DNA of 64,000 nucleotides from QGON01 sp963691905 (GCA_963691905.1 OY829891.1:62001-126000); one strand, 5' to 3'; positions 49,301-55,612 are shown, numbered from the stretch's first letter. Made by a program: numbers and translations. The notes: a model not told the origin generated them from the letters alone.

Positions 49301-50321
49301 TCTCCACAACGGTCTCCGTGGCAGTACTCAGGGCTAGAGTACCCGGACTGGGTGGAGGTTCATCGTCGGCGATATCAATGGAAGCCGTCGTCGTGGTGCC
49401 AAGTGTCGCTCCCCCCCCCGGGTTGGAGAGGGTAATCGAAAAACTCTCACTACCTTCGTAAACTGTATCGTTAAGCAGGTTTACGGTAATGACTTTGCTG
49501 TATTCGTTCTCGGCAAATGTCAGAGTACTATTGACTGCCTGATAGTCACTCCCTGAGGTCGCCGTCCCGTTTGATGTGGCGTAATCCACGGTTATTGCAC
49601 CAAAACTGCCCCCCGTGCGGTTTACCGTGACGTTTACGGTGCCGTCATTTTCGTTAACTGGGTAGTTTGCTTCACTCAAATCCAACGCGCCTGCCGGGAA
49701 GGTTCCCACAGGGGCGCCGATAGATGCAGTGTCGGCAAAGATAAGACGTACGTCAGTGTTAGCAGGATCGTCTACAACCCGGACGTCAAGTGTTGTAAAC
49801 CCGGCATCATCGATAAAACCCAGAAACTTCCAGGTCGTCAGCACTGTCGATTCTTCACCGGTAAAACCAACTCCCCCACCGTTGGTAGTGAAAGTCAGCT
49901 TACTGCCGTTCTGGCTCCCTTTGTACCAGGCACCAAAGCCATTGAGACTGTTGGGAGTCGTCGCAGTATCAGTCTTCAGATAGAAGCCATCTGGATCAGT
50001 ATGACCTGTGGCAGTGCTATTTAAGGTGCGCAGAGCAGATCCGACAAGACCACTAGTCGTTGTCATCAGAAAGGTGTTTGTGCTGCCGTTACTCTCCGCC
50101 CAGGTCAGGCCGTTGTTAGTGAGGCTTAGCACAGGAAAGGTTTCTGTCGCCAACCAGTCGGGACTGTCAAACCCTTCGTTGGCAACTTCGTAACCCAGGG
50201 TTGCCAGATCCGCAAGGTACGTTGCTTCGTCGGTATAGGTGGTTACCGCTGCCTGGGCATTGGATGCACCAAGCAATAGAGCAGCTGCCAGCAGAGTGAA
50301 AATTATTCTTTGGCCAATCAC
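33624..50321 (-). CDS. Giant Calx-beta repeat surface protein, open frame running into SCO
   Basis: The open frame is 5565 codons; the giant protein proper is about residues 1-5316. It starts at GTG 50321 with GAGGG upstream and a signal peptide (cleavage near SNAQA-A), followed by an N-terminal domain of about 180 residues. About 40 Calx-beta domains of some 114 residues follow, each ending in a TITDDD-type calcium-binding motif. Then come HYR-like and PKD-like domains, a thrombospondin-3-like acidic stretch (DSDSDGVSDFDEG), a choice-of-anchor-U-like domain, and a Gly-rich, hydrophobic, Arg-ending tail (about 5290-5316) like a GlyGly-CTERM anchor. This is a very long calcium-binding surface adhesin or matrix protein. 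The missing stop before the SCO segment is the oddity. Confidence 0.88.
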   Translation of the reverse strand: MIGQRIIFTLLAAALLLGASNAQAAVTTYTDEATYLADLATLGYEVANEGFDSPDWLATETFPVLSLTNNGLTWAESNGSTNTFLMTTTSGLVGSALRTLNSTATGHTDPDGFYLKTDTATTPNSLNGFGAWYKGSQNGSKLTFTTNGGGVGFTGEESTVLTTWKFLGFIDDAGFTTLDVRVVDDPANTDVRLIFADTASIGAPVGTFPAGALDLSEANYPVNENDGTVNVTVNRTGGSFGAITVDYATSNGTATSGSDYQAVNSTLTFAENEYSKVITVNLLNDTVYEGSESFSITLSNPGGGATLGTTTTASIDIADDEPPPSPGTLALSTATETVVENAAGGITLTVSRTGGSDGTVTVDYATADGSALQPGDYTQATGTLTFLDGELSQTIPLTLTNDTTWEPSEDFTVTLSNVVEAALGQAITTVTITDDDTRNAGTLALSTATENIAENAAGGITLTVSRTGGSDGTVTVDYATADGSALQPGDYTQATGTLTFLDGELSQTIPLTLTNDATWEPSEDFTVTLSNVVEAALGQAITTVTITDDDTRNAGTLALSTATENIAENAAGGITLTVSRTGGSDGTVTVDYATADGSALQPGDYTQATGTLTFLDGELSQTIPLTLTNDTTWEPSEDFTVTLNNVVEAALGQAITTVTITDDDTRNAGTLALSTATENIAENAADGITLTVSRTGGSDGTVTVDYATADGSALQPGDYTQATGTLTFLDGELSQTIPLTLTNDTTWEPSEDFTVTLNNVVEAALGQAITTVTITDDDTRNAGTLALSTATENIAENAAGGITLTVSRTGGSDGTVTVDYATADGSALQPGDYTQATGTLTFLDGELSQTIPLTLTNDTTWEPSEDFTVTLSNVVEAALGQAITTVTITDDDTRNAGTLALSTATENIAENAAGGITLTVSRTGGSDGTVTVDYATADGSALQPGDYTQATGTLTFLDGELSQTIPLTLTNDTTWEPSEDFTVTLNNVVDASLGQSAATITITDDDTRNAGTLALSTATETVVENAAGGITLTVSRTGGSDGTVTVDYATADGSALQPGDYTQATGTLTFLDGELSQTIPLTLTNDTTWEPSEDFTVTLNNVVDASLGQAITTVTITDDDTRNAGTLALSTATETVVENAAGGITLTVSRTGGSDGTVTVDYATADGSALQPGDYTQATGTLTFLDGELSQTIPLTLTNDTTWEPSEDFTVTLNNVVEAALGQAITTVTITDDDTRNAGTLALSTATENIAENAADGITLTVSRTGGSDGTVTVDYATADGSALQPGDYTQATGTLTFLDGELSQTIPLTLTNDTTWEPSEDFTVTLNNVVEAALGQAITTVTITDDDTRNAGTLALSTATENIAENAAGGITLTVSRTGGSDGTVTVDYATADGSALQPGDYTQATGTLTFLDGELSQTIPLTLTNDTTWEPSEDFTVTLSNVVEAALGQAITTVTITDDDTRNAGTLALSTATENIAENAAGGITLTVSRTGGSDGTVTVDYATADGSALQPGDYTQATGTLTFLDGELSQTIPLTLTNDTTWEPSEDFTVTLNNVVDASLGQSAATITITDDDTRNAGTLALSTATETVVENAAGGITLTVSRTGGSDGTVTVDYATADGSALQPGDYTQATGTLTFLDGELSQTIPLTLTNDTTWEPSEDFTVTLNNVVEAALGQAITTVTITDDDTRNAGTLALSTATENIAENAADGITLTVSRTGGSDGTVTVDYATADGSALQPGDYTQATGTLTFLDGELSQTIPLTLTNDTTWEPSEDFTVTLNNVVEAALGQAITTVTITDDDTRNAGTLALSTATENIAENAAGGITLTVSRTGGSDGTVTVDYATADGSALQPGDYTQATGTLTFLDGELSQTIPLTLTNDTTWEPSEDFTVTLSNVVEAALGQAITTVTITDDDTRNAGTLALSTATENIAENAAGGITLTVSRTGGSDGTVTVDYATADGSALQPGDYTQATGTLTFLDGELSQTIPLTLTNDATWEPSEDFTVTLSNVVEAALGQAITTVTITDDDTRNAGTLALSTATENIAENAAGGITLTVSRTGGSDGTVTVDYATADGSALQPGDYTQATGTLTFLDGELSQTIPLTLTNDTTWEPSEDFTVTLNNVVEAALGQAITTVTINDDDTRNAGTLALSTATENIAENAAGGITLTVSRTGGSDGTVTVDYATADGSALQPGDYTQATGTLTFLDGELSQTIPLTLTNDTTWEPSEDFTVTLNNVVEAALGQAITTVTITDDDTRNAGTLALSTATENIAENAAGGITLTVSRTGGSDGTVTVDYATADGSALQPGDYTQATGTLTFLDGELSQTIPLTLTNDTTWEPSEDFTVTLNNVVEAALGQAITTVTITDDDTRNAGTLALSTATENIAENAAGGITLTVSRTGGSDGTVTVDYATADGSALQPGDYTQATGTLTFLDGELSQTIPLTLTNDTTWEPSEDFTVTLNNVVDASLGQAITTVTITDDDTRNAGTLALSTATENIAENAAGGITLTVSRTGGSDGTVTVDYATADGSALQPGDYTQATGTLTFLDGELSQTIPLTLTNDTTWEPSEDFTVTLSNVVDATLGAQTSTTVTITDDDTRNAGTLALSNATATLSEGGPAITVTVDRTGGSDGTVAVDYATADGTAAAPGDYTALNGTLTFLNGELSKTLILTPTSDTTWEPSEDFTLNLSNPVDATLGVATATVTINDDDPRSAGTLALSTATENIAENAAGGITLTVSRTGGSDGTVTVDYATADGSALQPGDYTQATGTLTFLDGELSQTIPLTLTNDTTWEPSEDFTVTLNNVVDASLGQAITTVTITDDDTRNAGTLDLSAASATLSESGPAITLTVDRTGGSDGTVAVDYATADGTAAAPGDYTALNGTLTFLNGELSKTLILTPTSDTTWEPSEDFTLNLSNPVDATLGVATATVTINDDDPRSAGTLALSTATESVAENAAGGLTLMVSRTGGTDGAVSVDYATANGTAASPSDYTAASGTLNFLHGETSQTIPLTLTNDTTWEPSEDFTVTLNNVVDATLGAQTSTTVTITDDDTRNAGTLALSNATATLSEGGPAITVTVDRTGGSDGTVTVDYATADGTANAPGDYTAINGTLTFLNGELSKTLILTPTSDTTWEPSEDFTLNLSNPVDATLGVATATVTINDDDPRSAGTLALSTATESVAENAAGGLTLTVSRTGGTDGAVSVDYATANGTAASPSDYTAASGTLNFLHGETSQTIPLTLTNDTTWEPSEDFTVTLNNVVDATLGAQTSTTVTITDDDTRNAGTLALSNATATLSEGGPAITVTVDRTGGSDGTVAVDYATADGTAAAPGDYTALNGTLTFLNGELSKTLILTPTSDTTWEPSEDFTLNLSNPVDATLGVATATVTINDDDPRSAGTLALSTATESVAENAAGGLTLTVSRTGGTDGAVSVDYATANGTAASPSDYTAASGTLNFLHGETSQTIPLTLTNDTTWEPSEDFTVTLNNVVDATLGAQTSTTVTITDDDTRNAGTLALSNATATLSEGGPAITVTVDRTGGSDGTVTVDYATADGTANAPGDYTAINGTLTFLEGEISKTILLTPTSDTVWELNEDFTVTLSNVVDATLGTQTSTTVTITDDDTRTSGTLALSSATATLSEGGPAITLTVVRTGGSDGTVSVDYATADGTATAPGDYTALNGSLTFLNGELSKNLTLTPANDATWEPSETFTLTLGNVVDASLGLSTTTVTITDDDTRNAGTLALSTATESVAENAAGGLTLTVSRTGGTDGAVSVDYATANGTAASPGDYTAVSGTLNFLHGETSKTIPLTLTNDTTWEPSEDFTLTLSNAVDATLGAQTSTTVTITDDDVHNAGTLALNSTTVTLPESGPAMIMTVNRTGGSDGTVTVDYATADGTAAAPGDYTALNGTLTFLNGETSKTVALTPINDTTWEPSEDFTLTLSNPVDATLGLATATVTITDDDPRSAGTLALSSATATLSEGGPAITLTVDRTGGSDGSATVDYATADGTAIATGDYTALNGTLTFLDGELSKTLTLTPTSDTTWEPSEDFTLTLSNVVDATLGLATATVTITDDDVRNAGTLALNSTTVTLSESGPAVNMTVNRTGGSDGTVTVDYATADGTAAAPGDYTELNGTLTFLNGETSKTVTLTLTNDTTWEPSEDFTLTLSNPVDATLAVQISTTVTITDDDPRHAGTLALSSPTAALFESGPDVTMTVNRTGGSDGTVSVDYATTDGTATATGDYTALSGTLTFLNGETSKTIPLTPIDDTTWEPSEDFTLTLSNVVDATLGLATATVTINDDDVRNAGTLALNSTTVTLPESGPAAILTVNRTGGSDGTVSVDYATTDGTATAPGDYTAINGTLTFLNGETSKTIPLTPTDDTAWEPSEAFTLTLSNPVDATLGLATATVTITDDDTRTSGTLALSSATATLSESGPVVTLTVDRTGGSDGTVTVDYATADVTANAPGDYTAISGTLTFLNGELSKTLTLTPTSDTTWEPSEDFTLTLSNAVDASLGLATATVTITDDDTRNAGTLALNSTTVTLPESGPAVIMTVNRTGGSDGTVSVDYATADGTATAPDDYTAINGTLIFLNGETSKTIPLSSIDDATWELSETFTLTLSNAVDATLGLATAVVTITDDDLRSAGTLDLSNAIATLSESGPAVTLTVDRTGGSDGTVSVDYATVDGTATAPGDYTAINGTLTFLDGELSKTLTLTPTGDTIWEPSEAFVVNLSNPVDASLGLASATVTITDDDDGIAPVITIQEPVISVPSTGPFTSVDLGVVTAVDDVDGAVTPVADLTGPFAPGRHLITWRAIDSSSNMASEVQAVDVLPMVNFGVDQVANPGSTVDIPVFLNGDAPEYPVVIDYQITDFDAAGGTVAQTTGTVDIAAGAVPSNQANIQYLIQNAGVARVEVTMLNTGANATFGANNVHTINVNVTEINLPPVVSITGSQNNATTATVFADAALVTITFLVNDPDLADIHTYDWSQSDNGLALQLGAQSNTVVFDPSGLLEGTYKVVVSVTDSAGNTTTVDKSVKVLATAPIFDDDGSDSDSDGVSDFDEGAEDEDEDGIPDYLDPHDDDYILAGQDGESDTYLLITEPGLKLRLSEEKIRDEDYSAYQDEQAFIDRVNGSGGGVADPQDSYTHVGGIFEFEIEGLAYVGQSVRIVIPVHQVIPANAVYRLYTDDVGWHDFVVDDRNSVSSAPGELGICPAPGDVTYIAGLHEGHYCVQLLIEDGGLNDADRRANGKIVDPSGVAIVPTSTPTTPQTSSGGGGGIGGWLLVLLPWVWLRNFRRESKTGIRLSEEKLMGSGFRTLFLAGLLSSGMVSTVSSANGLLSLYEASADSVAATLKPDCAFHAQGEAADKEREFPTIVGGVRSEENQLRYRQVIASSKGYSRTEHNYRMPERKLVSMDGQATSLATELEGDKPVMLNFIFTTCTTICPVLSATFSQVRESLGSESQNVTMVSISIDPEYDTPERLNEYARLYGADDQWRFFTGRAEDIIAIEKAFDAYRGTKMSHEPLTFLRADGDSPWVRIEGIASADDIVKEYEQLVSR
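39673..42064 (-). repeat. 684-bp dimeric higher-order repeats inside the Calx-beta array
   Basis: Here two different Calx-beta variants alternate, so the repeating unit is a dimer of 684 bases: units at 39673+40024, 40357+40708 and 41041+41392 correspond almost base for base. This indicates amplification of a pair of domains as one block. Confidence 0.8.
45484..48550 (-). repeat. 1710-bp offset block duplication inside the Calx-beta array
   Basis: The four-unit segment from about 45484 to 46840 reappears at about 47194 to 48550. Diagnostic variants keep the distance of exactly 1710 bases (five units): GCAGCGGACTGTCCCAG at about 45620 and 47330, and GATGCCGTCCGCGGC at about 46549 and 48259. 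It marks a very recent multi-unit duplication. Confidence 0.8.
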
Positions 50322-50685
50322 GATCGAACCCTCACGCTTTTCACCCCACCCTTCCGCAACAGTATCTGAACGGAGATGGATACTTAATTATGAATTCATG
50401 CACCGCCGCAATTTGGTGCGCTTCTTACAGAGTCCCAACTGGCACTCTGCCGGTATCTTGCTATTTATCCGGTGCCTTAATAACTTCCGGCTATCCGAAA
50501 AAAACTGCGCGGAGAAGAAGCAAAAGCTTCAACCCCGCCGTACAGTCAATGGCAACACTCTTTTTTAAAAAGATTTATTTGTTGCCCATTCCATTTGCGC
50601 ATACTTGTATCGCATGCTTACTCGCGCCTCCCATTGGCGTCGCTATTCCTTTTTCTCTTTACAACACATTTACAGAGAACGTACA
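50322..50685. other. Noncoding region upstream of the giant gene
   Basis: This 364-base gap is the largest within the minus-strand block and is more AT-rich than the genes, so the giant gene probably has its own promoter here. A clear GAGGG ribosome binding site precedes its GTG start. Small open frames here lack support. Confidence 0.5.
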
Positions 50686-51351
50686 TCAATTGACGCTAAC
50701 TCCATCAACGCGAAAGTCACCAATCACGATCGCTACCGTCTCGCCAGATTTAACATGACGATCAGGATTGCCGAACATAATGTAGTAGTTGCGATCAGGC
50801 TTGATATTCTTACCGCGGTTGGTTGGACGAAATGCCCCGACTTTTGCCGCCATCGGAACCGGCAGTTTGATGTTGGTACGATCGGTGATGATATGAGGCT
50901 TGATACGATGATCGAAAAGTAGAATTGACTTCTCCGCATCCAACACACGGAAACGGAAATCCATCATGTATCCGCCCGCACTCAGGTTGAGGCTGATAAG
51001 ACGAACCCCCCAGCGCTCTTCCAGCATTTTTGACTGCTTTTCATCGATGATCTGTGGTTGTACAACTACCGGCGCAACAGGTAGCTTCCAGTCAATTTTC
51101 CTCTCCTTTATCACCACCGCATTGTTGTTTGCCTTCACCACTCCGGCATCACCCGTCTGTTGCCCGGAGGACAACGTGCCGGCTTCAGCCAAACCGGGAA
51201 GGTTGTAGAGAAGAACCAAGACAAATATGACCAGAGCCAGAACCATAAGAATCAACGCAGCAGATCCGCCATCATCCTTAAATTCATTCGACTTCTGGAG
51301 TTCCGCCGATATAGAAGATTGTGGCATTTCCGACTCCTCTTTCTTACTCAT
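50686..51351 (-). CDS. Membrane-anchored protein with one copy of the unknown oxidase-locus domain
   Basis: I start at the ATG at 51351 because the sequence upstream to 51393 has no ribosome binding site and does not resemble a gene start. The 221-residue product has a short cytoplasmic N-terminus, one transmembrane helix (about residues 32-51, AALILMVLALVIFVLVLLY), a linker and an extracytoplasmic domain (about 120-221). That domain resembles each half of the protein at 6765: DFRFRVLD, LPVPMAAKVGAFRP, YYIMFGNPDRHVKSGETVAI. It lies between the oxidase trio and the giant gene. Family and function are unknown; recurrence at both oxidase loci suggests a partner or assembly factor. Confidence 0.7.
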   Translation of the reverse strand: MSKKEESEMPQSSISAELQKSNEFKDDGGSAALILMVLALVIFVLVLLYNLPGLAEAGTLSSGQQTGDAGVVKANNNAVVIKERKIDWKLPVAPVVVQPQIIDEKQSKMLEERWGVRLISLNLSAGGYMMDFRFRVLDAEKSILLFDHRIKPHIITDRTNIKLPVPMAAKVGAFRPTNRGKNIKPDRNYYIMFGNPDRHVKSGETVAIVIGDFRVDGVSVN

Positions 51352-51412
51352 GATAAAAATCTCATGGATTGATTGGACTATTGTTCCAGCCATATTTGCA
51401 GGTTATACCCGC

Positions 51413-51430
51413 CCCCGCCTTGCGGCGGGG
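51413..51430 (-). terminator. GC-rich hairpin between oxidase trio and small membrane gene
   Basis: CCCCGCC and GGCGGGG form a perfect 7-bp stem with a four-base loop, ten bases after the stop of the third oxidase-like gene. No T tract follows on the minus strand, so a role in mRNA stability or partial, factor-dependent termination is more likely than a simple terminator. Confidence 0.45.
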
Positions 51431-51439
51431 ACATGCTCC

Positions 51440-54130
51440 TTATAGTGGGAAGAAGACCGGGTAGCCGATATGGACAGCGTTCTCGGTTCCCGCCCCAAGT
51501 ACCTTCAAGGTAACAGTATCACCAGGACTGGCTACCAGGGTGGTATTGTTGACGTTGATGTTGAACTTACCGTCTCCGCCAACCACTGCGGTTCCGATCA
51601 GCGTTCCGCCAGGACCATTCAGCCTGGCTTCAGCTGTTTTGCCAACATGAGCAGGTATCGTCACGCCTTTAACTCTCCAGCGATCCAATCCGGCGCCACC
51701 ACGTTGGAGGTAATTCGCCTTCCGGGTCGCTACCTCGCGAATGATAGTGGCATTGGCGACGTTGCTGTCGGCCGCACCATCGTTCACATGATAGGTGAAG
51801 GTGGCAAAGGTACCGATTCTGGCGTTGCCTTGAATGATCTGATAATCGAATGAACCATCATCTATCAGATTCAACACGGACCCGCGGTTGGGCAGTGTAT
51901 CAAGCACTGCTGCGATGCCGGGATTTGGCAGCGAGTCAACGTCGTGGGCATTGGACTCAAGGCCGTTGGCAGCAGTGATCCCATAGGTACGTGCTATCAC
52001 GCTCTCGGCATCAGCGACAAAAGATGTGATCTCCGTCAGGTAGATAGTGACATCACTAGCAACCGGTGCATCGTTGATCGAGTTGACAGTAATGTCCACG
52101 GTTACCGGACCAGTGACGTTACCCAAGGCATCCACCACTTCGTACTGGAAGGAGTCGGCGCCGAAGTAATCCACATCCGGTTCATAATGGAATGAACCAT
52201 CTGCATTGAGGTTGAAGGTACCGGCGCGTCCATTGACGGGGCCAGACCCGGCTACCAGTTGCGCGGTCAAAGCATCACCATCAGGATCGGTGTCGTTGGC
52301 GAGTACACCTGGTGCTGCCACATCGAGGATTGCATCCTCGTCGATGCTATAGGCGTCGTTCGTTCCAACAGGCGGACTATTGGGTGGCACCGCCAGAACG
52401 GTGACAGTGACCGTACCGGGTACTACGTTTCCGTTGCCGTCATCCACGTCATAAGTAAAACTGTCGCTGCCGCCAACAAAGCCGGCTTGCGCAGTATAGG
52501 TTACAGTCGTGTTATCGGTCGACGTGGTTGCCTGACCTGATGTCGGTACGGAAACAGCAGCTACGCTGAGCACATCTCCATCAGCATCAGTGTCATTTGC
52601 CAGGACATCAATGATCAGCGGTGTGCCCATAACAGCGGTAACATTTTCACCGGTGACTACCGGTGCGGCATTGGGTGGGAGTACATCCACCGAAACCTGT
52701 ACACCAGCAACAATATTGACGCCGTCAGTCACGGTATAGGTAAAACCATCCGGGCCTATATAACCAGGACCCGGCGTATATTCAACAGCCGAGTTGGGCA
52801 CCGTGGCGCCTCCGAACGTGCTGGAGACGATCGCGACTGAACCACTGGCTGGCGGAGAAACTCCGAGAATACTCAGGGCATCCCCATCAGGATCGATATC
52901 GTTGTCCAGCACCGTAATAACCACCGGAACATCAACAGTCGTGGAGGCCGAATCGACATTAGCAGTCGGCGGATTGTTCACCGCCGGGCCGCTCACCGCG
53001 AGGAAACGCAGCATGCCACCAAGACCGTCACCTACGGTATCGTCGAGGGGATCACTGGGATTGGTCATGTATCCGTTGCCGTCATAAACAGCATAACGTC
53101 CAGCACCGGGGTTGATAATGGCATCCTTTGTCTTGAGAGGCGGCACCTGCACAGAGTATTGCTCACGGGGAGCATAACCGGGTGCGCCGGTTGCCACATC
53201 CTGGTAGTTGTACTGCAGGCCATCCTCCGCATGGATATTTGCATGGAGACCCTGCAGGGTCGGTACGTGAGTCTCGGCGGCCGCACTCAACATACGTAGC
53301 AGTATTCGATCACCTTGAAAGCCGGCAGCTATATCTGGCGTCACGCCACTCTCGTAGGGTTCACCGTTGATGAGAAACCAGCGTGGATGATAAGCGATCG
53401 ATGTCAGATGAGTCCCGGCAGTGACGGCAGCATTGTGCTCAGGATCGATATCACTATAGAAGAGCATCACCTCGTTGTCATAAGCAACACCGTCATAGGC
53501 TTCTCCCGCCAGATTATCACGGGTCATCGCACCGTAAAGCCCCATGTAGACCTGCTCTTGGGGATGAGTGCCACTGTGATAGATGTAGGTGCCGGTGCGG
53601 GCAATAGCGTTGGCGGTGGCGCCGCTCCAGGAATAGAGCTGATTGCCGCCAGCAGACCCGGCTTCCAGGCCGAATGAGCGCACCCGTTTGGTCAGGTTAC
53701 CCGCTCTTCCACCCGTGGTGTTATCGTTCCAGGTCGGCCCCATGCCTCCAGTGGAGACCGGCAGTTTCTGTCCCTGAATCATAATGGATGTCGGATCCGG
53801 CAAACCATTGGAGAGATAGATATTCAGGGTACTGTCGGCAGCAGGGAGATCTATTCTCCGGTCAGCCGACGTCGGGTCGTTGGAAGGATCCAACAAGCCA
53901 TTCACGCATGCCAGGCGATCCACGTCAAAGGTTTCGTTGTAGCAGAGACCACCTGGATCAGCGGTATAGCCCCACACTGTAATAGGCGTTGTCTCACCCG
54001 GCATTGTCCTTGTATAGACCTTGGCTGCCAGATAGACATCCAGTGCGTAGACATTCCCAGTGGCGAGGACCATGGCACTGGCCAGAGCCCCCATCTTGAA
54101 ATACGTCTTCATTTTTATTGACCTTTTCAT
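51440..54130 (-). CDS. Degenerate multicopper-oxidase-like protein fused to Ig/cadherin-like domains
   Basis: The 896-residue product has a signal peptide (cleavage near NVYA-L) and an N-terminal two-domain cupredoxin region (about residues 28-385) that aligns with the oxidases encoded upstream. Copper ligands are lost, however. The HxHG of domain 1 is replaced by SIMIQGQ, and the HCH motif by YHSGTH without Cys. In domain 2 the HxHG becomes PTLQGLH and the final HSH is absent. The remainder contains four or so bacterial Ig/cadherin-like modules with NDxDPDGD calcium motifs (NDIDPDGDALS, NDTDADGD, NDTDPDGDAL). GGGAGGG precedes the start, 15 bases after the previous stop. It is probably a structural, non-catalytic subunit that anchors the oxidase. 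Confidence 0.85.
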   Translation of the reverse strand: MKRSIKMKTYFKMGALASAMVLATGNVYALDVYLAAKVYTRTMPGETTPITVWGYTADPGGLCYNETFDVDRLACVNGLLDPSNDPTSADRRIDLPAADSTLNIYLSNGLPDPTSIMIQGQKLPVSTGGMGPTWNDNTTGGRAGNLTKRVRSFGLEAGSAGGNQLYSWSGATANAIARTGTYIYHSGTHPQEQVYMGLYGAMTRDNLAGEAYDGVAYDNEVMLFYSDIDPEHNAAVTAGTHLTSIAYHPRWFLINGEPYESGVTPDIAAGFQGDRILLRMLSAAAETHVPTLQGLHANIHAEDGLQYNYQDVATGAPGYAPREQYSVQVPPLKTKDAIINPGAGRYAVYDGNGYMTNPSDPLDDTVGDGLGGMLRFLAVSGPAVNNPPTANVDSASTTVDVPVVITVLDNDIDPDGDALSILGVSPPASGSVAIVSSTFGGATVPNSAVEYTPGPGYIGPDGFTYTVTDGVNIVAGVQVSVDVLPPNAAPVVTGENVTAVMGTPLIIDVLANDTDADGDVLSVAAVSVPTSGQATTSTDNTTVTYTAQAGFVGGSDSFTYDVDDGNGNVVPGTVTVTVLAVPPNSPPVGTNDAYSIDEDAILDVAAPGVLANDTDPDGDALTAQLVAGSGPVNGRAGTFNLNADGSFHYEPDVDYFGADSFQYEVVDALGNVTGPVTVDITVNSINDAPVASDVTIYLTEITSFVADAESVIARTYGITAANGLESNAHDVDSLPNPGIAAVLDTLPNRGSVLNLIDDGSFDYQIIQGNARIGTFATFTYHVNDGAADSNVANATIIREVATRKANYLQRGGAGLDRWRVKGVTIPAHVGKTAEARLNGPGGTLIGTAVVGGDGKFNINVNNTTLVASPGDTVTLKVLGAGTENAVHIGYPVFFPL

Positions 54131-54145
54131 TGTTATCCCTCCCCG

Positions 54146-55576
54146 TCACTGGATCGGCACGTAAGGCGGTACAACCACCATCGTGCTCAGGCTGCCACCA
54201 GGAAAAATATCCCAGGTTGTCAACTCCTTCTCGGCATGTGAGTGCCAAACCAGAAAGTAGCCACCAAAGGGATTGAGACCACCCTCACCCGGAGGCAAGT
54301 CGCCGGTATCACCGAGGAATGGGCTACCGCTCCACCAACCGCCCAAGGTCAGATCCTGCACGCCGGGAAGCGATACTGGGATAGCCTTGCCGTGATCGGC
54401 GCAATACTCGTGATTGACATCATCAAAACCGTCGACAGGATTGACATCGTTACAGATATTGTCGTGGCAAGCCGCGCCGGTGGCGTCATCCAGCATGTTG
54501 TGATCGCTGTCAGTACATCCATTGGTGGCGACCGGGCCGTAGATATCCCAGTTGAGATCCTTGCCCGTCCAGGTCCAGATCATGTCAACGGTCTGTTTCG
54601 GCGCGGAATTGAGGGTGTTATCAGAGCGCCCCAGATCCGCTGTTACACCACCATCCGAAGACAGCAGTCGTCCATCTCTGGCGATGAAACGCAGATTCTC
54701 GCCGTGAAAGTGGAACGGATGGCTGTCGTGCCCCGTATTGACCGCACGCACCAGCACCCTGTCGCCTGCATGGGAGAGGGACAATGACTGGTAGGGTTGA
54801 TGGGGGAAGAGTGGATTGTAGTCACCCTGGAACAGGTCAGGAAAGACCCGGCCATTGACAAACCAGATCGCGGCGTGCCGATCAGAGTTTGTGAAGTGGC
54901 TATAGTGACCCCGTTCCATCTGCACATGGATGTCAGGGTCTATCTCGCTCAGCAGGTAAAGAAACTCCTGCTCATACTCTGTCGTGGCACCATAAGCGAT
55001 CCGGTTGCCGGCAGAATCGAAACCAGTCGGCCGGACGATCAGCGCACCCACCAGGCCCATCTCAGAGTGCAGGCCGGGATTGATACCGCCCATACTGTGA
55101 TAGAGATAGGTGCCTGCTTTACTCGCTGTAAAGGTATAGGCGACCGTCTCATTGAGCCCGGCCTGACGGGTCACCAGTCCAGGGGTACCACCCACCGCAT
55201 TGGCTTTATGTCCGGCAATCACCATCGAGACCGGCTCCGGAACACCGAAGTTGGTCACATTGATAGTGATGGTGTCGCCCTCATTTACGATCAAGGTCGG
55301 CGCCGGATATTGTGGCAGGCTGTAGCCGTTACCCTCCGGATGGCTGGCATTGGCCCCTCCATTCATGTCTCCGAAGCCCCACATATGCATGCTGGAGCCA
55401 TCCGGCAGATTCATGTTGAAGGGAAAGGCATAGAGATTGAAGGTAGTCCCCCCCTGAGGTTTAATTCCCCGAATGTCGTGACCCGCCGCCATGGACTGGG
55501 ACACGATCGTCGTCATCGCCATACCCAGCAATAGCATGCTGAGCAGGCGGACGGTTTTTTGTCTTATCTTTATCAT
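54146..55576 (-). CDS. Two-domain multicopper-oxidase-like subunit with only domain-2 copper ligands
   Basis: The 476-residue product has a signal peptide (cleavage near SMAAG). In domain 1 the usual HxHG is replaced by SMVIAGHK (about 117-124) and HCH by YHSMGG (His160, Ser161), so there is no type 1 cysteine. In domain 2 both histidine pairs are intact: HPFHFHG (His289, His291) and VWHSHAE (His445, His447). It follows the 55613 gene by 36 bases and precedes the 51440 gene by 15. Alone it cannot form a normal oxidase, but it has exactly the half-site missing from the 55613 product. The final LTTWDIFPGG is typical of the end of these proteins. Confidence 0.88.
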   Translation of the reverse strand: MIKIRQKTVRLLSMLLLGMAMTTIVSQSMAAGHDIRGIKPQGGTTFNLYAFPFNMNLPDGSSMHMWGFGDMNGGANASHPEGNGYSLPQYPAPTLIVNEGDTITINVTNFGVPEPVSMVIAGHKANAVGGTPGLVTRQAGLNETVAYTFTASKAGTYLYHSMGGINPGLHSEMGLVGALIVRPTGFDSAGNRIAYGATTEYEQEFLYLLSEIDPDIHVQMERGHYSHFTNSDRHAAIWFVNGRVFPDLFQGDYNPLFPHQPYQSLSLSHAGDRVLVRAVNTGHDSHPFHFHGENLRFIARDGRLLSSDGGVTADLGRSDNTLNSAPKQTVDMIWTWTGKDLNWDIYGPVATNGCTDSDHNMLDDATGAACHDNICNDVNPVDGFDDVNHEYCADHGKAIPVSLPGVQDLTLGGWWSGSPFLGDTGDLPPGEGGLNPFGGYFLVWHSHAEKELTTWDIFPGGSLSTMVVVPPYVPIQ

Positions 55577-55612
55577 TTTGCTTATCTCCTTTGATCGTCT
55601 TCCGGCTTGACG

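Larger units (their letters stand above)
36010..49690 (-). repeat. Tandem array of about 40 Calx-beta units (342 bp)
   Basis: The same 114-codon unit recurs about every 342 bases over 13.7 kb, for example around 42406, 42748, 43090 and 43432. Units in the part transcribed first (about 42000-49300) are nearly identical; units towards 36000 are more diverged, which dates expansion to the N-terminal side. Codon regularity also produces long antisense open frames, which are not genes. Confidence 0.93.

Noticed and set aside
42021..49337. A 2438-codon plus-strand open frame, opposite the Calx-beta array
   Set aside because: It is antisense to a strongly supported coding array with a constant 342-base period; the repeat simply lacks stops in this frame. 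It has no signal, no ribosome binding site and its repeats mirror the Calx-beta codons.
36016..49461. Forty plus-strand open frames of about 96 codons spaced 342 bases apart
   Set aside because: They are shadows of the same repeats in another antisense frame.
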